Counted from the stretch's first letter, positions 26,775-36,562 are shown. The stretch: 64,000 nt of DNA from Paraburkholderia sediminicola (GCF_902859805.1 NZ_CADIKC010000002.1:124001-188000), one strand, 5' to 3'. Made by a program: numbers and translations. The notes: generated by a model from the letters alone, not told the origin.

Positions 26775-27800
26775 ATGCAGGGAAGCAAAGACACGGTACG
26801 TGCTGTAATTCTTGCCACGATGATGTCGCTATTGACAGCATGCGGCGGGGGTGGAGGCGGAGGCTCGAGCAGCGGCAGTGGCGCGGCCACGCCGCCGGGC
26901 GGCGTGAAACTGCAAGTTGTCTCATTCGGCGACAGCCTGTCGGACGTCGGAACGTATGCGCCGCTCGCGAGCGCGGTGGGTGGCGGCCGTTTCACGACCA
27001 ATCCGGGCCAGGTATGGACCCAGAACGTCGCGCAATATTACGGCGGCTCGCTAGGTGCAGCATTTACGATTGACGTCACGCATAAGCTGAGCGCGCAAAG
27101 CGGTCTCGGCTATGCCGAGGGTGGCTCCACAGTTGCGACGCCGGCAAACCAGAACGACTTTCTTACGGACGTGATCGGCAATGTCGAAATGCCGGTCAAT
27201 CAACAGGTTTCGAGCTACCTGTCCACCCACGGGAGTTTCAATTCCGGTCAACTGGTTCTGGTGTGGGCCGGCGCGAACGACGTGCTTCGCGCCGGTTTGC
27301 TGCCGGCCGCGGCGCCGACGGTGCAAACCGCGGCAACCACCCTCGCGCAGCTTGTCGGCCAGATTGTTCAGAACGGCGCCACGCATGTGGTGCTGGTCAA
27401 TGTACCGAACGTCGGTCTGTCGCCCAAAGGCCTCGCCGCATCCGATGGCGGGGCCAATCTGACCCAGCTATCGCAACTCTTCAACCAGGATCTGAACGCT
27501 GCCTTGCAGGCCGATGGCCTGCAAGGCAAGGTCATCCAGATCGATTCCTATACATGGATCGACCAGATGATCACGAACTTTCAGGCTAATGGTTTCGCCG
27601 TGGCAAACACCGGCCAGGCCTGCGACCCCAAGAAAACGCCGGATGACACGGCATTGCTGTGCTCGCCCGCGACCTATGTGACGGCCAACGCCGATCAGAC
27701 GTACATGTTCGCCGACGACCTTCATCCGACGACGCATCTGCATGCGCTGTTCGCCCAATTCGTCGAGCAGCAGATCGCCAGCAGCGGTCTCGGCCACTGA
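26775..27800 (+). CDS. GDSL-family esterase/lipase lipoprotein
   Basis: 341 residues. A lipoprotein signal (VILATMMSLLTAC, Cys is the acylation site) is followed by a poly-Gly/Ser linker. An SGNH hydrolase domain comes next: block I VVSFGDSLSDVG with the nucleophile Ser, block III VWAGANDVL, and block V DDLHPTTHLH with the catalytic Asp and His. It is probably anchored to the membrane and acts on esters outside the cytoplasm. I choose the ATG at 26775 because GGGGAGG lies just upstream and it places the signal peptide at the N-terminus; in-frame ATGs at 26712 and 26658 would bury it. Confidence 0.88.
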   Translation: MQGSKDTVRAVILATMMSLLTACGGGGGGGSSSGSGAATPPGGVKLQVVSFGDSLSDVGTYAPLASAVGGGRFTTNPGQVWTQNVAQYYGGSLGAAFTIDVTHKLSAQSGLGYAEGGSTVATPANQNDFLTDVIGNVEMPVNQQVSSYLSTHGSFNSGQLVLVWAGANDVLRAGLLPAAAPTVQTAATTLAQLVGQIVQNGATHVVLVNVPNVGLSPKGLAASDGGANLTQLSQLFNQDLNAALQADGLQGKVIQIDSYTWIDQMITNFQANGFAVANTGQACDPKKTPDDTALLCSPATYVTANADQTYMFADDLHPTTHLHALFAQFVEQQIASSGLGH

Positions 27801-27928
27801 GCCTTCAAAACGATGACGACTCGCTGACATCACGCTTTCTCAATGAATTCCGGCGACTTGCGCTTCGTCCGGCGTGTGATACGTTAGTGTTAGGGATGTT
27901 TGTGTATGTGTGCGGCACGAACGACCCC

Positions 27929-27937
27929 TGGTATGAT
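27929..27937 (+). promoter_or_regulatory. candidate extended -10 promoter
   Basis: TGGTATGAT fits an extended -10 element (TGnTATGAT), about 85 bases before the start of the small membrane protein at 28022. No good -35 is visible, which extended -10 promoters tolerate. Confidence 0.35.
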
Positions 27938-28021
27938 GCCAATCGCACGCCGGTCGGCGTTCGATCCGGCATCACGTTTGTCGCAGCGATTGTCATTGCA
28001 TTTCCAGCCACGAGAACCATC

Positions 28022-28288
28022 ATGCCCGCCCAACACGACGAAGTCCCCACTACCAGCACCACGCCGGGCAAGGCTAAGCGCAAGGATCTGTCCATGGTGG
28101 CGCGCAATCTTATGATGGTTGCAATCGGCGTCATCGTCTTCGCGATCGTCGCGACCGTCGTGCTCTACGGTCCGATCACCTACGGCGACGAGATTCCCAA
28201 TTTCGGCATCATCCTCATGCTGACCGTGCCGGTCATTGCGGGCGTGGCCTTCCGGGTGGGACTGGATGCGTGGCTGGACCGGGAATGA
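28022..28288 (+). CDS. small two-helix membrane protein
   Basis: 88 residues: a polar, basic N-terminus (MPAQHDEV, then KAKRKDLS) and two hydrophobic helices (MVAIGVIVFAIVATVVLYG and IILMLTVPVIAGVAFRVGL). It is probably an inner-membrane protein of unknown function. The ATG at 28022 is preferred over longer frames because the polar leader followed by helices is coherent from here. Its last 56 bases overlap the 3' end of the histidine kinase gene on the other strand, so the two genes are convergent and overlapping. Confidence 0.6.
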   Translation: MPAQHDEVPTTSTTPGKAKRKDLSMVARNLMMVAIGVIVFAIVATVVLYGPITYGDEIPNFGIILMLTVPVIAGVAFRVGLDAWLDRE

Positions 28289-29624
28289 GCGGCAACACCA
28301 CCCACACTTCCAACCCGCCGCCCTCGCGCGCATGAAACTGCAGGCTGCCGCCGTGCAGCCGGGCAATCCGCTCGACAATCGCCAGGCCCAGCCCGGTGCC
28401 GCCGCTATGCGCGCGAGCATTGCGGCCACGCTGAAACGGCGCTTTGAGTTGCTCCAACTCCTCCGCTGAAAGACCTTTACCGCGATCGCCGACCGCGACA
28501 TACACGGCTTCACCTGTGGCCCAACTGCGTACGGCGAGCCCGCTGCCGCCATAGACGATTGCGTTCTGCATCAGGTTCATCAGGAGCCGCATCATGCTGA
28601 TCGGCCGGTAGGCAATCGCGGGCAGAACCGCGAGCGACAATTCGAACTCATGGCCCAGCCCGGCGAAATCGCCGGCGAGCCGTTCGACCAACGCATTGAG
28701 ATCGCCGGGCTCGGGCGCCTCACGCTCGCCGCTGCCGGCGTAATCCATGAACTGCTGCAAGATCGTCTCGATCTGGTCCAGATATCCCTCGGCGGCGACC
28801 ACGAAGTTGCTGTCGCTGCCGTCCGGCATCGCCATGGCCATCGAGAGCCGCAGCTTGGTGAGCGGCGTGCGGATGTCGTGCGAGATGCCCGCCAGCATCA
28901 GCGCGCGCGTCGCCTCGGCCTGCTGCAACGCATGCGTCATCTGATTGAACGCGCTGCTCACCGTGGCGATCTCGATTGGACCGTCGGTCGATAACGGCTC
29001 GGGTTTTTCGCCGGCACTCACGCGGCGCGCCGCCTGCGTCAACGCCTGGAGCGGCTGGTTGAGGTGGCGCTGGATCACGTAGCCGGTCAACGCCGCCAGT
29101 GCGCCCAAACCGAGCGACAACAGAATCGCGGCGTCGAGTCCATTGCCCCGCGCGTCCTCGGGAATCGGCAGAGCGATCCAGTACGGCGTATGCGGCGCAT
29201 CGGCCGGCGCATGCATGCGAATCCACAGGCGTTGACCGCCTTCGGACTGCCAGAGGGCGGGCATATCAGCGGGCAGATGCTCGCGCAAGCTGTCGAGAAA
29301 CACATTGCGCTGATACGTGCGGTAAGCACGCATCAGACTGGGTGGCGGTTCAACGGTGGCATCGGCGGGAAGTTGCGTGCGAGCGTCGAGACGTGCCGTC
29401 AATTCGGCGCGTGCGCGAGGAGGTGTGGCTTGAAGCAGGTTATCGAGCGTTGTCACGTATGTGGCGAACACCGCGGCCGCCCGTTCGACGCGGGGCCGCT
29501 GCACATAGTGCAGCAACACCGCAAGCGCGCAGAGCTGGCTTAGCATCACCAGCACGATCAGCAGGAGGATATTGCGCGCCAGCAGCGTTTTAGGCAGCGC
29601 CCTCTGCAGCCACGTGCGCGTCAT
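28233..29624 (-). CDS. EnvZ-like sensor histidine kinase of the efflux operon
   Basis: 463 residues. An N-terminal membrane helix (LLLIVLVMLSQLCALAVLL), a periplasmic sensor domain of about 120 residues and a second helix (AAILLSLGLGALAALTGYV) lead into a HAMP region. HisKA has phospho-His in GISHDIRTPLTKLR, and HATPase_c shows NLMQNAIVYGG, DRGKGL and GGTGLGLAI. The start ATG at 29624 overlaps the response regulator stop by 4 bases, so the pair is coupled. It is the last gene of the channel-adaptor-pump-regulator operon and probably senses a pump substrate or envelope stress. Confidence 0.92.
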   Translation of the reverse strand: MTRTWLQRALPKTLLARNILLLIVLVMLSQLCALAVLLHYVQRPRVERAAAVFATYVTTLDNLLQATPPRARAELTARLDARTQLPADATVEPPPSLMRAYRTYQRNVFLDSLREHLPADMPALWQSEGGQRLWIRMHAPADAPHTPYWIALPIPEDARGNGLDAAILLSLGLGALAALTGYVIQRHLNQPLQALTQAARRVSAGEKPEPLSTDGPIEIATVSSAFNQMTHALQQAEATRALMLAGISHDIRTPLTKLRLSMAMAMPDGSDSNFVVAAEGYLDQIETILQQFMDYAGSGEREAPEPGDLNALVERLAGDFAGLGHEFELSLAVLPAIAYRPISMMRLLMNLMQNAIVYGGSGLAVRSWATGEAVYVAVGDRGKGLSAEELEQLKAPFQRGRNARAHSGGTGLGLAIVERIARLHGGSLQFHAREGGGLEVWVVLPLIPGPATHPVPPGRPRPQ

Positions 29625-30334
29625 GAGTCGACGTCCGCGACCAGCATGTAGCCGACGCCCCATACGGTCTTGATGAAGCGCGGTTTCGAGGGGTCGTCCT
29701 CGATAATCTGCCTGAGCCGCAGGACCTGCACATCGATGCTGCGATCGAGCGCATCGTGATCGCGCCCACGGGCGCGCGCCAGCAGATTGTCGCGGCTCAC
29801 AGGCCGGTTCGGCGACGAGGCCAGCGCGACCAGCAGCAGCATCTGCGCCGAATGAATCTCCAGCAACTCACCGGTACGCGACAGCTGCTGCTTGCCGACA
29901 TCGAGACTGAAATCGCCGAAACGCACGCTCTGCGAGGTCACAGTGACATCGCCCGAGGCGATCTTCTGGCGGCGCAGCAGCGCATTGATGCGCGCCACCA
30001 GTTCACGCGGCAGGAAGGGTTTGGCGAGGTAGTCGTCGGCGCCGGTTTCGAGGCCGAGCACCCTGTCGAGCGGATCGCCCTTCGCGGTCAGCATCAGGAT
30101 CGGCAGCGTCTGCCCTTGCTCGCGCAACCGGGCGCAGATGGCGAGGCCGTCCTCTTCGCCGATCATCAGATCGAGCACCAGCAGATCGAACGGCTCACGT
30201 TCCAGATAGCGGTCGAGCCGTTTGCCGTCCTCCGCGATCCGGACGTCGAAACCGTGGCCGCGCAGAAAACGCTGCAGCATGTTGCGCAGCTCGGCTTCGT
30301 CGTCGAGCACGATGATTTTGGCGGGGCGTTCCAT
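29621..30334 (-). CDS. OmpR-family response regulator of the efflux operon
   Basis: 237 residues: a receiver domain (IIVLDDEAELRN acidic pocket, phospho-Asp in LLVLDLMIGEEDG, switch Lys in YLAKPF) and an OmpR-type winged-helix DNA-binding domain (RDHDALDRSIDVQVLRLR, with VWGVGYML at the end). The start is the ATG at 30334 with GAGGAG eight bases upstream. It follows the pump gene by 16 bases and overlaps the kinase gene, so it likely controls the pump operon it belongs to. Confidence 0.92.
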   Translation of the reverse strand: MERPAKIIVLDDEAELRNMLQRFLRGHGFDVRIAEDGKRLDRYLEREPFDLLVLDLMIGEEDGLAICARLREQGQTLPILMLTAKGDPLDRVLGLETGADDYLAKPFLPRELVARINALLRRQKIASGDVTVTSQSVRFGDFSLDVGKQQLSRTGELLEIHSAQMLLLVALASSPNRPVSRDNLLARARGRDHDALDRSIDVQVLRLRQIIEDDPSKPRFIKTVWGVGYMLVADVDS

Positions 30335-30350
30335 ACGAAAGCTCCTCGGT

Positions 30351-33300
30351 TTAGGCGTCGGGCGGTGCATGCCGCGCCGCGTGCCGTTCGGCCTGGCGCT
30401 GCAGCAGCACGTAGAACGACGGAATGAACAGCACGGCAATGCACGTTGAAGCGAGCATCCCCGAAAATACCGCAATCCCGAGCGAACGGCGCGCGCTCGC
30501 ACTCGCGCCGGTGGCGATCACGAGCGGCACCACGCCGAGAATAAACGCGAACGAGGTCATCATGATCGGCCGGAATCGCAAGCGCGCCGCTTCCACTGCG
30601 GCCTCGGCAACGCCCACGCCCTGCGCGCGCAGATGCCGTGCGAACTCGACGATCAGAATCGCGTTCTTCGCCGACAGCGCGATCAGCAGCACGAGGCCGA
30701 TCTGCGTGTACAGGTTATTCGCAGCGCCAAGCATGGCAAGCGTACCCGCTGTACCGAGCAAAGCCAGCGGCACGGCGAGCACGACTGCCACCGGCAGCAA
30801 CCAGCTTTCGTATTGCGCGGCCAGCACGCAGAACACCAGTAACACGCCCACGGCAAACACCCAATAGGCCGAATTGCCGACCAGTTTCTCCTGATACGAC
30901 ATCGCGGTCCATTCATAACCGATACCCGCCGGCAGCACGCGCGCGGCTTCCTGCTCGAACGCGGCGATCGCCTGACCGGTGCTATAGCCGTTCGCCGGAT
31001 TGCCGTTGATAGCCGCGGCCGGCGCGAGGTTATACAGCGTTGCCACGGCCGGGCCGACGCTCGTATGTGCATCGATGAAGGTGCCCAGCTCCACCATATG
31101 GCCGCTGTTGCTGCGAATCTGCAAACGGCGGATGTCGTCGGTTTCGCGGCGAAACGCGCCGTCGGCCTGCACGAACACGGGGAACGTATGGTTGAACGTC
31201 GTGAACTGGTTCACATAGCTCGAGCCGACATAATCCTGCAGCAGGTCGAACACGTTGCCGACCGGCACCTGCAGCGACTCGGCCTTGGCGCGATCGAGCG
31301 TGAGTTCGACGGTTGGCACCGACGCGCGAAACGGGCTGAACACGCGCTGCAGTTCGGGCCGCTTCGAGACGCTGGCAATCAGCGCGTCGGTAGCGTCCTG
31401 CAAACGCTGATAGTTCTGCGAGCCGTCCGTGAGCATCACCTGCATCTGCACGCCGCCGCTATTGCCGAGGCCCTGGATCGGCGGCGGCACAATCACCACG
31501 GAGCGCACGTCAGGCAGTTTCGCGAGTTCGCTATTCATGCGCAAATACAGCGAGCGCAGGTCCTCGCCTTTGCCGCGCTTGCTCCAGTCGTCGAGCGTGA
31601 CGTAGATCAGCGCGGAATTCGGCAGCGAGGCGTTGTTATCGAGCGGTGAAATACCGCCGATCGACACCACATGGCTCACGCCAGGAATCGCGCCGATGCG
31701 CTTTTCTATCTGCGTGCTCGCCTCACGAGTGCGGCCGAGCGAAGCGGCGTCGGCCAGTTGCGCGGCGATCAGGATATAGCCCTGATCTTCGAGCGGAATG
31801 AAGCTGGTGGGCACACGCGTCAGCAGAAACGCAGACGCCGCGCCGAGCACCAGCGCGATGCCGAGCGCGAGGCCGCAGCGCTGCACGAACCACGACACCA
31901 CGCGCACGTAGCCCTTTTCGACACGGGCGTACCCCTTGTCGAACACGCGATACACAATGTTCGGCTTGCCGGGCCGCGCGTGCCGTAGCCAGCGCACGCT
32001 TTGCACCGGCTTGAGCGTCACCGCGTTGATCGCGCTGATGATGGTCGTTGCGACGACAACCAGCGCGAACTGCCGGTACATCTGGCCCGTGACGCCGCCA
32101 AGAAACGCTGACGGCAGGAACACTGAAACCAGCACCAGCGTGATGCCGATGATCGGCCCGAGCAACTCGTGCATCGCGTCGATAGCCGCCTGCTTCGGCG
32201 TCTTGCCCTGCTCGATATGCTGCGTAATCCCCTCCACCACCACGATCGCGTCGTCCACCACGATGCCGATTGCCAGCACGATCGCGAACAGCGTCAGCAG
32301 GTTGATCGAGAAGCCGAGCATATAGATCGCGCCGAACGTGCCGATGATCGTCACCGGAATCGTCGTGGCGGGCACGAGCATCGCACGCCAGTTCTGCAGA
32401 AACAGCAGGATCACCGCGAGCACCAGCAGCGCGGCCTCGAACAGCGTCTTGTACACGTCGATCACGGATTGCCGCACGAAGGTCGTCGTATCGAACGGCA
32501 ATTGATAGCTGACGCCTTTCGGCATATCTTTGGCCAACCGCGCCATGGTTGCTTTCACCGCATTGCCGACCTCCAGCGCGTTGGCTTCCGGCAGTTGATA
32601 AATGGCAATGCCCGCAGCCGGTTTGCCGTCGAGATTGAAGAACTGCCCATAGCTCGACGAACCGAGTTCGGTGTGCCCCACATCGCGAATGCGCACGAAG
32701 TGACCACCGTCGTTCGGATCGGCTTTGACGATGATGTCGTCGAACTCATGCGGATCGGACAGCGCGCCCTGCATCGTCACCGTGAGCTGAAACGCCTGGC
32801 CGCCCGCGTTCGGCTCCGAACCGAGCTGACCGGCGCTGACGTCCTTGCTTTGGCTCTGGATCGCCTGCATCACGTCGGCGGCGGTCAAACCGCGCTCGCT
32901 CAGCTTCTGCGGATCGAGCCACACGCGCATGCTGTACTGCCCCGTGCCGAACACGGTGACGTCACCGACACCCGGCAAACGCGCGAGCGTGTCGCGCAGA
33001 TAAATCACCGCGTAGTTGCTCAGAAACAGCGAATCGTATTTCGGATCAGGCGACTGCAGCGTATACAACTGCAGGATCGCCGTGGAGCGTTTGCGCACGG
33101 TCACGCCCTGCTGCTGCACCGCTTGCGGCAATTGCGCGGTGGCGGCCGACACGCGGTTTTGCACCAGCACCTGCGCTTTATCGACATCCGTGCCGACGGC
33201 GAAAGTGACCGTGAGCGTGTAGGTGCCATCGTTCGTGCTGGTCGATTGCATGTACAGCGCGTTTTCCACGCCATTGACCTGGGTTTCGATCGGCAGCGCC

Positions 33301-33482
33301 ACGCGGTCGATCACAGTCGCCGCGCTCGCACCCGGAAAGCGCGCGACAACCTGCACGGTCGGCGGCGTGATCGGCGGATATTGCGCAATCGGCAAGTTGA
33401 TCAGCGCAACAGCGCCGAGCAGCATCACGATCAACGCGATCACATTGGCAAGAACCGGCCGCTCGACAAAGAAGCGGATCAT
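30351..33482 (-). CDS. RND multidrug efflux pump, inner-membrane transporter
   Basis: 1043 residues of the HAE1 class of RND proton-driven drug exporters. It starts with MIRFFVERPVLANV, then has two large periplasmic loops (LPIAQYPPITPP, IETQVNGVENALYMQS) between 12 expected membrane helices. The conserved VLAIGIVVDDAIVVVEGI segment in helix 4 contains the proton-relay Asp pair. The start overlaps the adaptor stop (ATGA). Substrates cannot be told from sequence. I give no symbol because Burkholderia have many similar pumps. Confidence 0.95.
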   Translation of the reverse strand: MIRFFVERPVLANVIALIVMLLGAVALINLPIAQYPPITPPTVQVVARFPGASAATVIDRVALPIETQVNGVENALYMQSTSTNDGTYTLTVTFAVGTDVDKAQVLVQNRVSAATAQLPQAVQQQGVTVRKRSTAILQLYTLQSPDPKYDSLFLSNYAVIYLRDTLARLPGVGDVTVFGTGQYSMRVWLDPQKLSERGLTAADVMQAIQSQSKDVSAGQLGSEPNAGGQAFQLTVTMQGALSDPHEFDDIIVKADPNDGGHFVRIRDVGHTELGSSSYGQFFNLDGKPAAGIAIYQLPEANALEVGNAVKATMARLAKDMPKGVSYQLPFDTTTFVRQSVIDVYKTLFEAALLVLAVILLFLQNWRAMLVPATTIPVTIIGTFGAIYMLGFSINLLTLFAIVLAIGIVVDDAIVVVEGITQHIEQGKTPKQAAIDAMHELLGPIIGITLVLVSVFLPSAFLGGVTGQMYRQFALVVVATTIISAINAVTLKPVQSVRWLRHARPGKPNIVYRVFDKGYARVEKGYVRVVSWFVQRCGLALGIALVLGAASAFLLTRVPTSFIPLEDQGYILIAAQLADAASLGRTREASTQIEKRIGAIPGVSHVVSIGGISPLDNNASLPNSALIYVTLDDWSKRGKGEDLRSLYLRMNSELAKLPDVRSVVIVPPPIQGLGNSGGVQMQVMLTDGSQNYQRLQDATDALIASVSKRPELQRVFSPFRASVPTVELTLDRAKAESLQVPVGNVFDLLQDYVGSSYVNQFTTFNHTFPVFVQADGAFRRETDDIRRLQIRSNSGHMVELGTFIDAHTSVGPAVATLYNLAPAAAINGNPANGYSTGQAIAAFEQEAARVLPAGIGYEWTAMSYQEKLVGNSAYWVFAVGVLLVFCVLAAQYESWLLPVAVVLAVPLALLGTAGTLAMLGAANNLYTQIGLVLLIALSAKNAILIVEFARHLRAQGVGVAEAAVEAARLRFRPIMMTSFAFILGVVPLVIATGASASARRSLGIAVFSGMLASTCIAVLFIPSFYVLLQRQAERHAARHAPPDA

Positions 33483-34645
33483 GACTGACCCTGCGCCGCA
33501 GCGGCGACCACCTGCACCTTGGCGCCGGGCGCGACAGCCAGCGCACCGCCGGTCACGACCTGGTCGTTCGCTGTGAGACCCGAGGTGACCGCCCGCTGCG
33601 ACCCGTACAAGCCGCCGGTAACCACCGCGCGTTTTTCGATCACGCCCGCGCTGTTCACGAGCAGCACCGACGCGCCCGCCTGATCGCGCAGCAATGCCGT
33701 GTCCGGCACCAGCAGCACGTTTTGCGGCGCGCCCGCCGGAATGTGCACTTCGACCGACATGCCGGGAATCAGATGCGCGTCCCGATTTGCAATATCGGCG
33801 CGCAGCTTGACCGCCCCGCTGCTCGAATCGACGCGTGTGTCGACAAATTCGAGCGCGGCGTCCTCACCTTGCCCCGGGCCCGCGGCCGCGCCAAGCACAT
33901 TGACGCGCACCGTGCGGGGTGGCTGCGTGAAGAGCCCGATGCGGTTGGCGTCGCGTTCGTTGAGTGTGAAATTCACGTACACCGGCTGGATGCGATCCAA
34001 CGTAGCGAGCTTGGTGGAGTCGGACGCACCCACCAGATTGCCGACATCGAATGCACGTGCGCCGATGCGGCCCGCAAACGGCGCACGTATTTCTGTGTAA
34101 GCGAGATTGATACGCGACATGTCGCGTTTGGCGAGTGCCTGGTCGCGTGTGGTCTGAGCTTTCTGCAGGGTCGATTCGGAGGTAGCGTTATCGGAGGTGA
34201 GTTGCTTTTGCCGGACCAGTTCCTGGTCGGCATTGTCGAGCGCGGCCTGGTCGTAGGTCAGTTGCGCGCGATACGTATCCGGCTCGATGCGAAACAGCAC
34301 CTGCCCTTGCTTGACGTAAGCGCCATCGGCAAAGCCGATCTCCTTCAGCACACCCTGCACGCGCGCAGTTAGCGTGACGGTCGCCGAGGGCGCGACGGTG
34401 CCGCTCAGATCGAGTTGTTCGCGCACCTCACGCGGCACCGGCCGTGTCACGCTGACTTGCGGCAGGGACACGGCCGGTGCCGATTGTGCCGATTGTGCCG
34501 ATTGCGCCGCCTGTGCCGATTGTGCGGCAGGCGCGCTGCCGTCGTGGCACGCAGCCAGCATCATTGCCGCTGCCAGCACGATACAAAGCCTCGTTCCCAG
34601 ATGCGTGTTTGCCACGCTACGCTGTGCCCCGCTCCCGTTTTTCAT
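33479..34645 (-). CDS. RND efflux periplasmic adaptor lipoprotein
   Basis: About 388 residues of the membrane fusion protein family. A lipoprotein signal (IVLAAAMMLAAC) is followed by a short linker of AQSAQAAQSAQSAQSA encoded by imperfect 9-base repeats (about 34480-34530). The lipoyl/barrel-sandwich halves are LSGTVAPSATVTLTARVQG and IRAPFAGRIGARAFDVGNLV, separated by a coiled-coil hairpin. It links the inner-membrane pump to the outer-membrane channel. The start is ambiguous among clustered ATGs (34660, 34645), both overlapping the channel gene's stop region; I use 34645. Confidence 0.92.
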   Translation of the reverse strand: MKNGSGAQRSVANTHLGTRLCIVLAAAMMLAACHDGSAPAAQSAQAAQSAQSAQSAPAVSLPQVSVTRPVPREVREQLDLSGTVAPSATVTLTARVQGVLKEIGFADGAYVKQGQVLFRIEPDTYRAQLTYDQAALDNADQELVRQKQLTSDNATSESTLQKAQTTRDQALAKRDMSRINLAYTEIRAPFAGRIGARAFDVGNLVGASDSTKLATLDRIQPVYVNFTLNERDANRIGLFTQPPRTVRVNVLGAAAGPGQGEDAALEFVDTRVDSSSGAVKLRADIANRDAHLIPGMSVEVHIPAGAPQNVLLVPDTALLRDQAGASVLLVNSAGVIEKRAVVTGGLYGSQRAVTSGLTANDQVVTGGALAVAPGAKVQVVAAAAQGQS

Positions 34646-34649
34646 ATTC

Positions 34650-36218
34650 TTATTTCCCATTCTCGAGCTGGCCTCCACCGGCGCGCGCCAGCGCGGAATT
34701 CGCCGGCGGGTTCAGCAAACGGCCCCAGTCTGTGCGCTGCGCCATCTGTTCAGCGATCTGTTCGCTCACCACCTGCTGCCCCTCTGCCACTTCCCAGCCG
34801 CCGCCCAACGCGCGATACAAGGACACTGCCGCAAGCGCGGCGATTCCCTGGTTCTGCGCGAGCGAATCGCCGTCGCGCAACATGGAACGCGACGCATCGA
34901 TCACCGTGTCGTACGTGACCGATCCCGCGCGATACTGGACATTCGCAAGCTTCAAGGCACGCTGCGACGCATCGGACGCACGCGACGACGCCGCCAGCGC
35001 ATCGAGCGAAGTCCGCAGGGCCGCAATCGCATCCTCCACTTCTTTCTGCGCTTGCAGCACCGTGTTCTGATAATCGAGCACAGCCTCCTGGAAGGCCGCG
35101 TCCTGAATCCGCACGGCGTTCTGCAACTGGCCTCGATCCAGGATCGGCAGCGTGATGCCCGCGGAGAAGAGTCCGATCGTCTTACTGCCCCACTGCGATA
35201 GTCCGATGCCATGCTGTTCGCCCGACGAAAGCCCGAACAGTCCCGTCAACGATAGCGACGGATACAGCTTCGCCTTGGCCGCGCCGATCAGCGCCGATTG
35301 CGCCGCTGCGTTGAGCGCGGCCTGGCGCACGTCAGGACGCCGGCGCAGCAGATCGGCGGGAATCCCGACATCGATCTGCGTCGGCGGCACGGGAATCGCG
35401 TTGTTGCCTTTGAGTTGCGCATCGACTGCGTCGGGGGGATCGGCGAGCAGCACGGCGAGCGTGTCACGGTCCTGCGCGCGCGCCTTGATAAGCGGCGGAA
35501 TCTGCGCCTCGGTTTCGGCCACCAGTGTGGCGGCCTGTTCGACGTCGAGTTGGCTCGACGCGCCGCGTTTGTAGCGCGCCTGGGTGAGCGTGAGACTCTG
35601 CTGCACCGCTTTCAGGTTTTGCTGCGCCACCGTGATACGTTGTTCGAGCGCGCGCAGATCGATGTACGCATTGGCGACATCGCCGAACAGCGACACGAGC
35701 GCGTTGTCATACGCGGCTTCGGACACGCGCAGTTGCGCGCGATCCGATTCGATCTGCCGGCGATACTTGCCCCAGAAATCGATTTCCCAGCCCACGTTCA
35801 CACGCAGATGCTCGGCCCACAGATGCGTAGGCGGTATCGGACCGACGCCGCTGGTGTTGATATGGTCCGCGCCAGTCGACACGCTGCCCGATTGCGGCAG
35901 CAGATTCTCGGCGCTGATCGCGAGTTGCGCGCGCGCCTTGAAGATATGCAAACCCGCCACCTGCAGCGACAGATTGCGTTCGTACGCACGCTGTTCCAGC
36001 GCGCTCAGCACCGGATCGTTGAATGCGGTCCACCAGGCTGCCTGAGCACCAGGCGCAGTCTGCGCCTCGCCGGCCAGGCTTTCGAGCCACTGGTTTTCGA
36101 GCGTCACTTCCGGCTGTTTGAAGTCGGGGCCGACCGTCACGCAACCCGTCAGCGCCACGCTCATCGATACGATCAGCGCGCAGGCGATAGACAAGCGGCA
36201 GGACGTGGCTGGTTTCAT
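34650..36218 (-). CDS. NodT-family outer-membrane efflux channel
   Basis: 522 residues of the TolC/NodT outer-membrane factor family, an acylated trimeric channel. The lipobox is SVALTGC, followed by VTVGPDFKQP, the typical NodT opening. Two repeats of helical hairpins contain RRPDVRQAAL and ALGGGWEVAE, also family marks. I start at the ATG at 36218 (MKPATS); a TTG 18 bases upstream is less likely. It is the first gene of the efflux operon, unlike the common adaptor-pump-channel order. Confidence 0.93.
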   Translation of the reverse strand: MKPATSCRLSIACALIVSMSVALTGCVTVGPDFKQPEVTLENQWLESLAGEAQTAPGAQAAWWTAFNDPVLSALEQRAYERNLSLQVAGLHIFKARAQLAISAENLLPQSGSVSTGADHINTSGVGPIPPTHLWAEHLRVNVGWEIDFWGKYRRQIESDRAQLRVSEAAYDNALVSLFGDVANAYIDLRALEQRITVAQQNLKAVQQSLTLTQARYKRGASSQLDVEQAATLVAETEAQIPPLIKARAQDRDTLAVLLADPPDAVDAQLKGNNAIPVPPTQIDVGIPADLLRRRPDVRQAALNAAAQSALIGAAKAKLYPSLSLTGLFGLSSGEQHGIGLSQWGSKTIGLFSAGITLPILDRGQLQNAVRIQDAAFQEAVLDYQNTVLQAQKEVEDAIAALRTSLDALAASSRASDASQRALKLANVQYRAGSVTYDTVIDASRSMLRDGDSLAQNQGIAALAAVSLYRALGGGWEVAEGQQVVSEQIAEQMAQRTDWGRLLNPPANSALARAGGGQLENGK

Positions 36219-36268
36219 CACGCATTGAGGCGTCAAATATCCTACGATCCCGCCGATGCCCGCGCGGC

Positions 36269-36562
36269 TCAGTGCGCTGCCCCGCGTTCCTGCATGAATG
36301 CCGCGATCTGCGGCAACGTGATGTAGCCCGCCTTCTGCGTATCGATTTCATCGAAATGCTTGGCGACCATCGGCATGCCGGCTGCGGCCTGTTCCCGGGT
36401 GAGCTTGCCGTCGTGCGTGGTGTTGGCATTCGCAAAACGTGTTTGCAACTGCTGCGCCATGCGCTCCATGCGCTGCGGGTTGCCGCCCTGCGGTGCGGCC
36501 GTTTGGGCGAACGTGACGGTGGATGCGCAGCACAGCAGCACAACGGCGAGAAACTTTTTCAT
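36269..36562 (-). CDS. small exported EF-hand-like protein
   Basis: 97 residues with a signal peptide (MKKFLAVVLLCCASTVTFAQ). The mature part carries a degenerate calcium-binding loop, NTTHDGKLTREQ, and a second EF-like stretch, EIDTQKAGYITLPQI, that lacks several ligands. The final Glu of the first loop is shifted, so calcium binding is uncertain. AAGGAG lies six bases before the ATG, which settles the start; upstream in-frame codons are ignored. Function unknown. It lies just upstream of the efflux operon in the same direction, and could be read with it. Confidence 0.75.
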   Translation of the reverse strand: MKKFLAVVLLCCASTVTFAQTAAPQGGNPQRMERMAQQLQTRFANANTTHDGKLTREQAAAGMPMVAKHFDEIDTQKAGYITLPQIAAFMQERGAAH

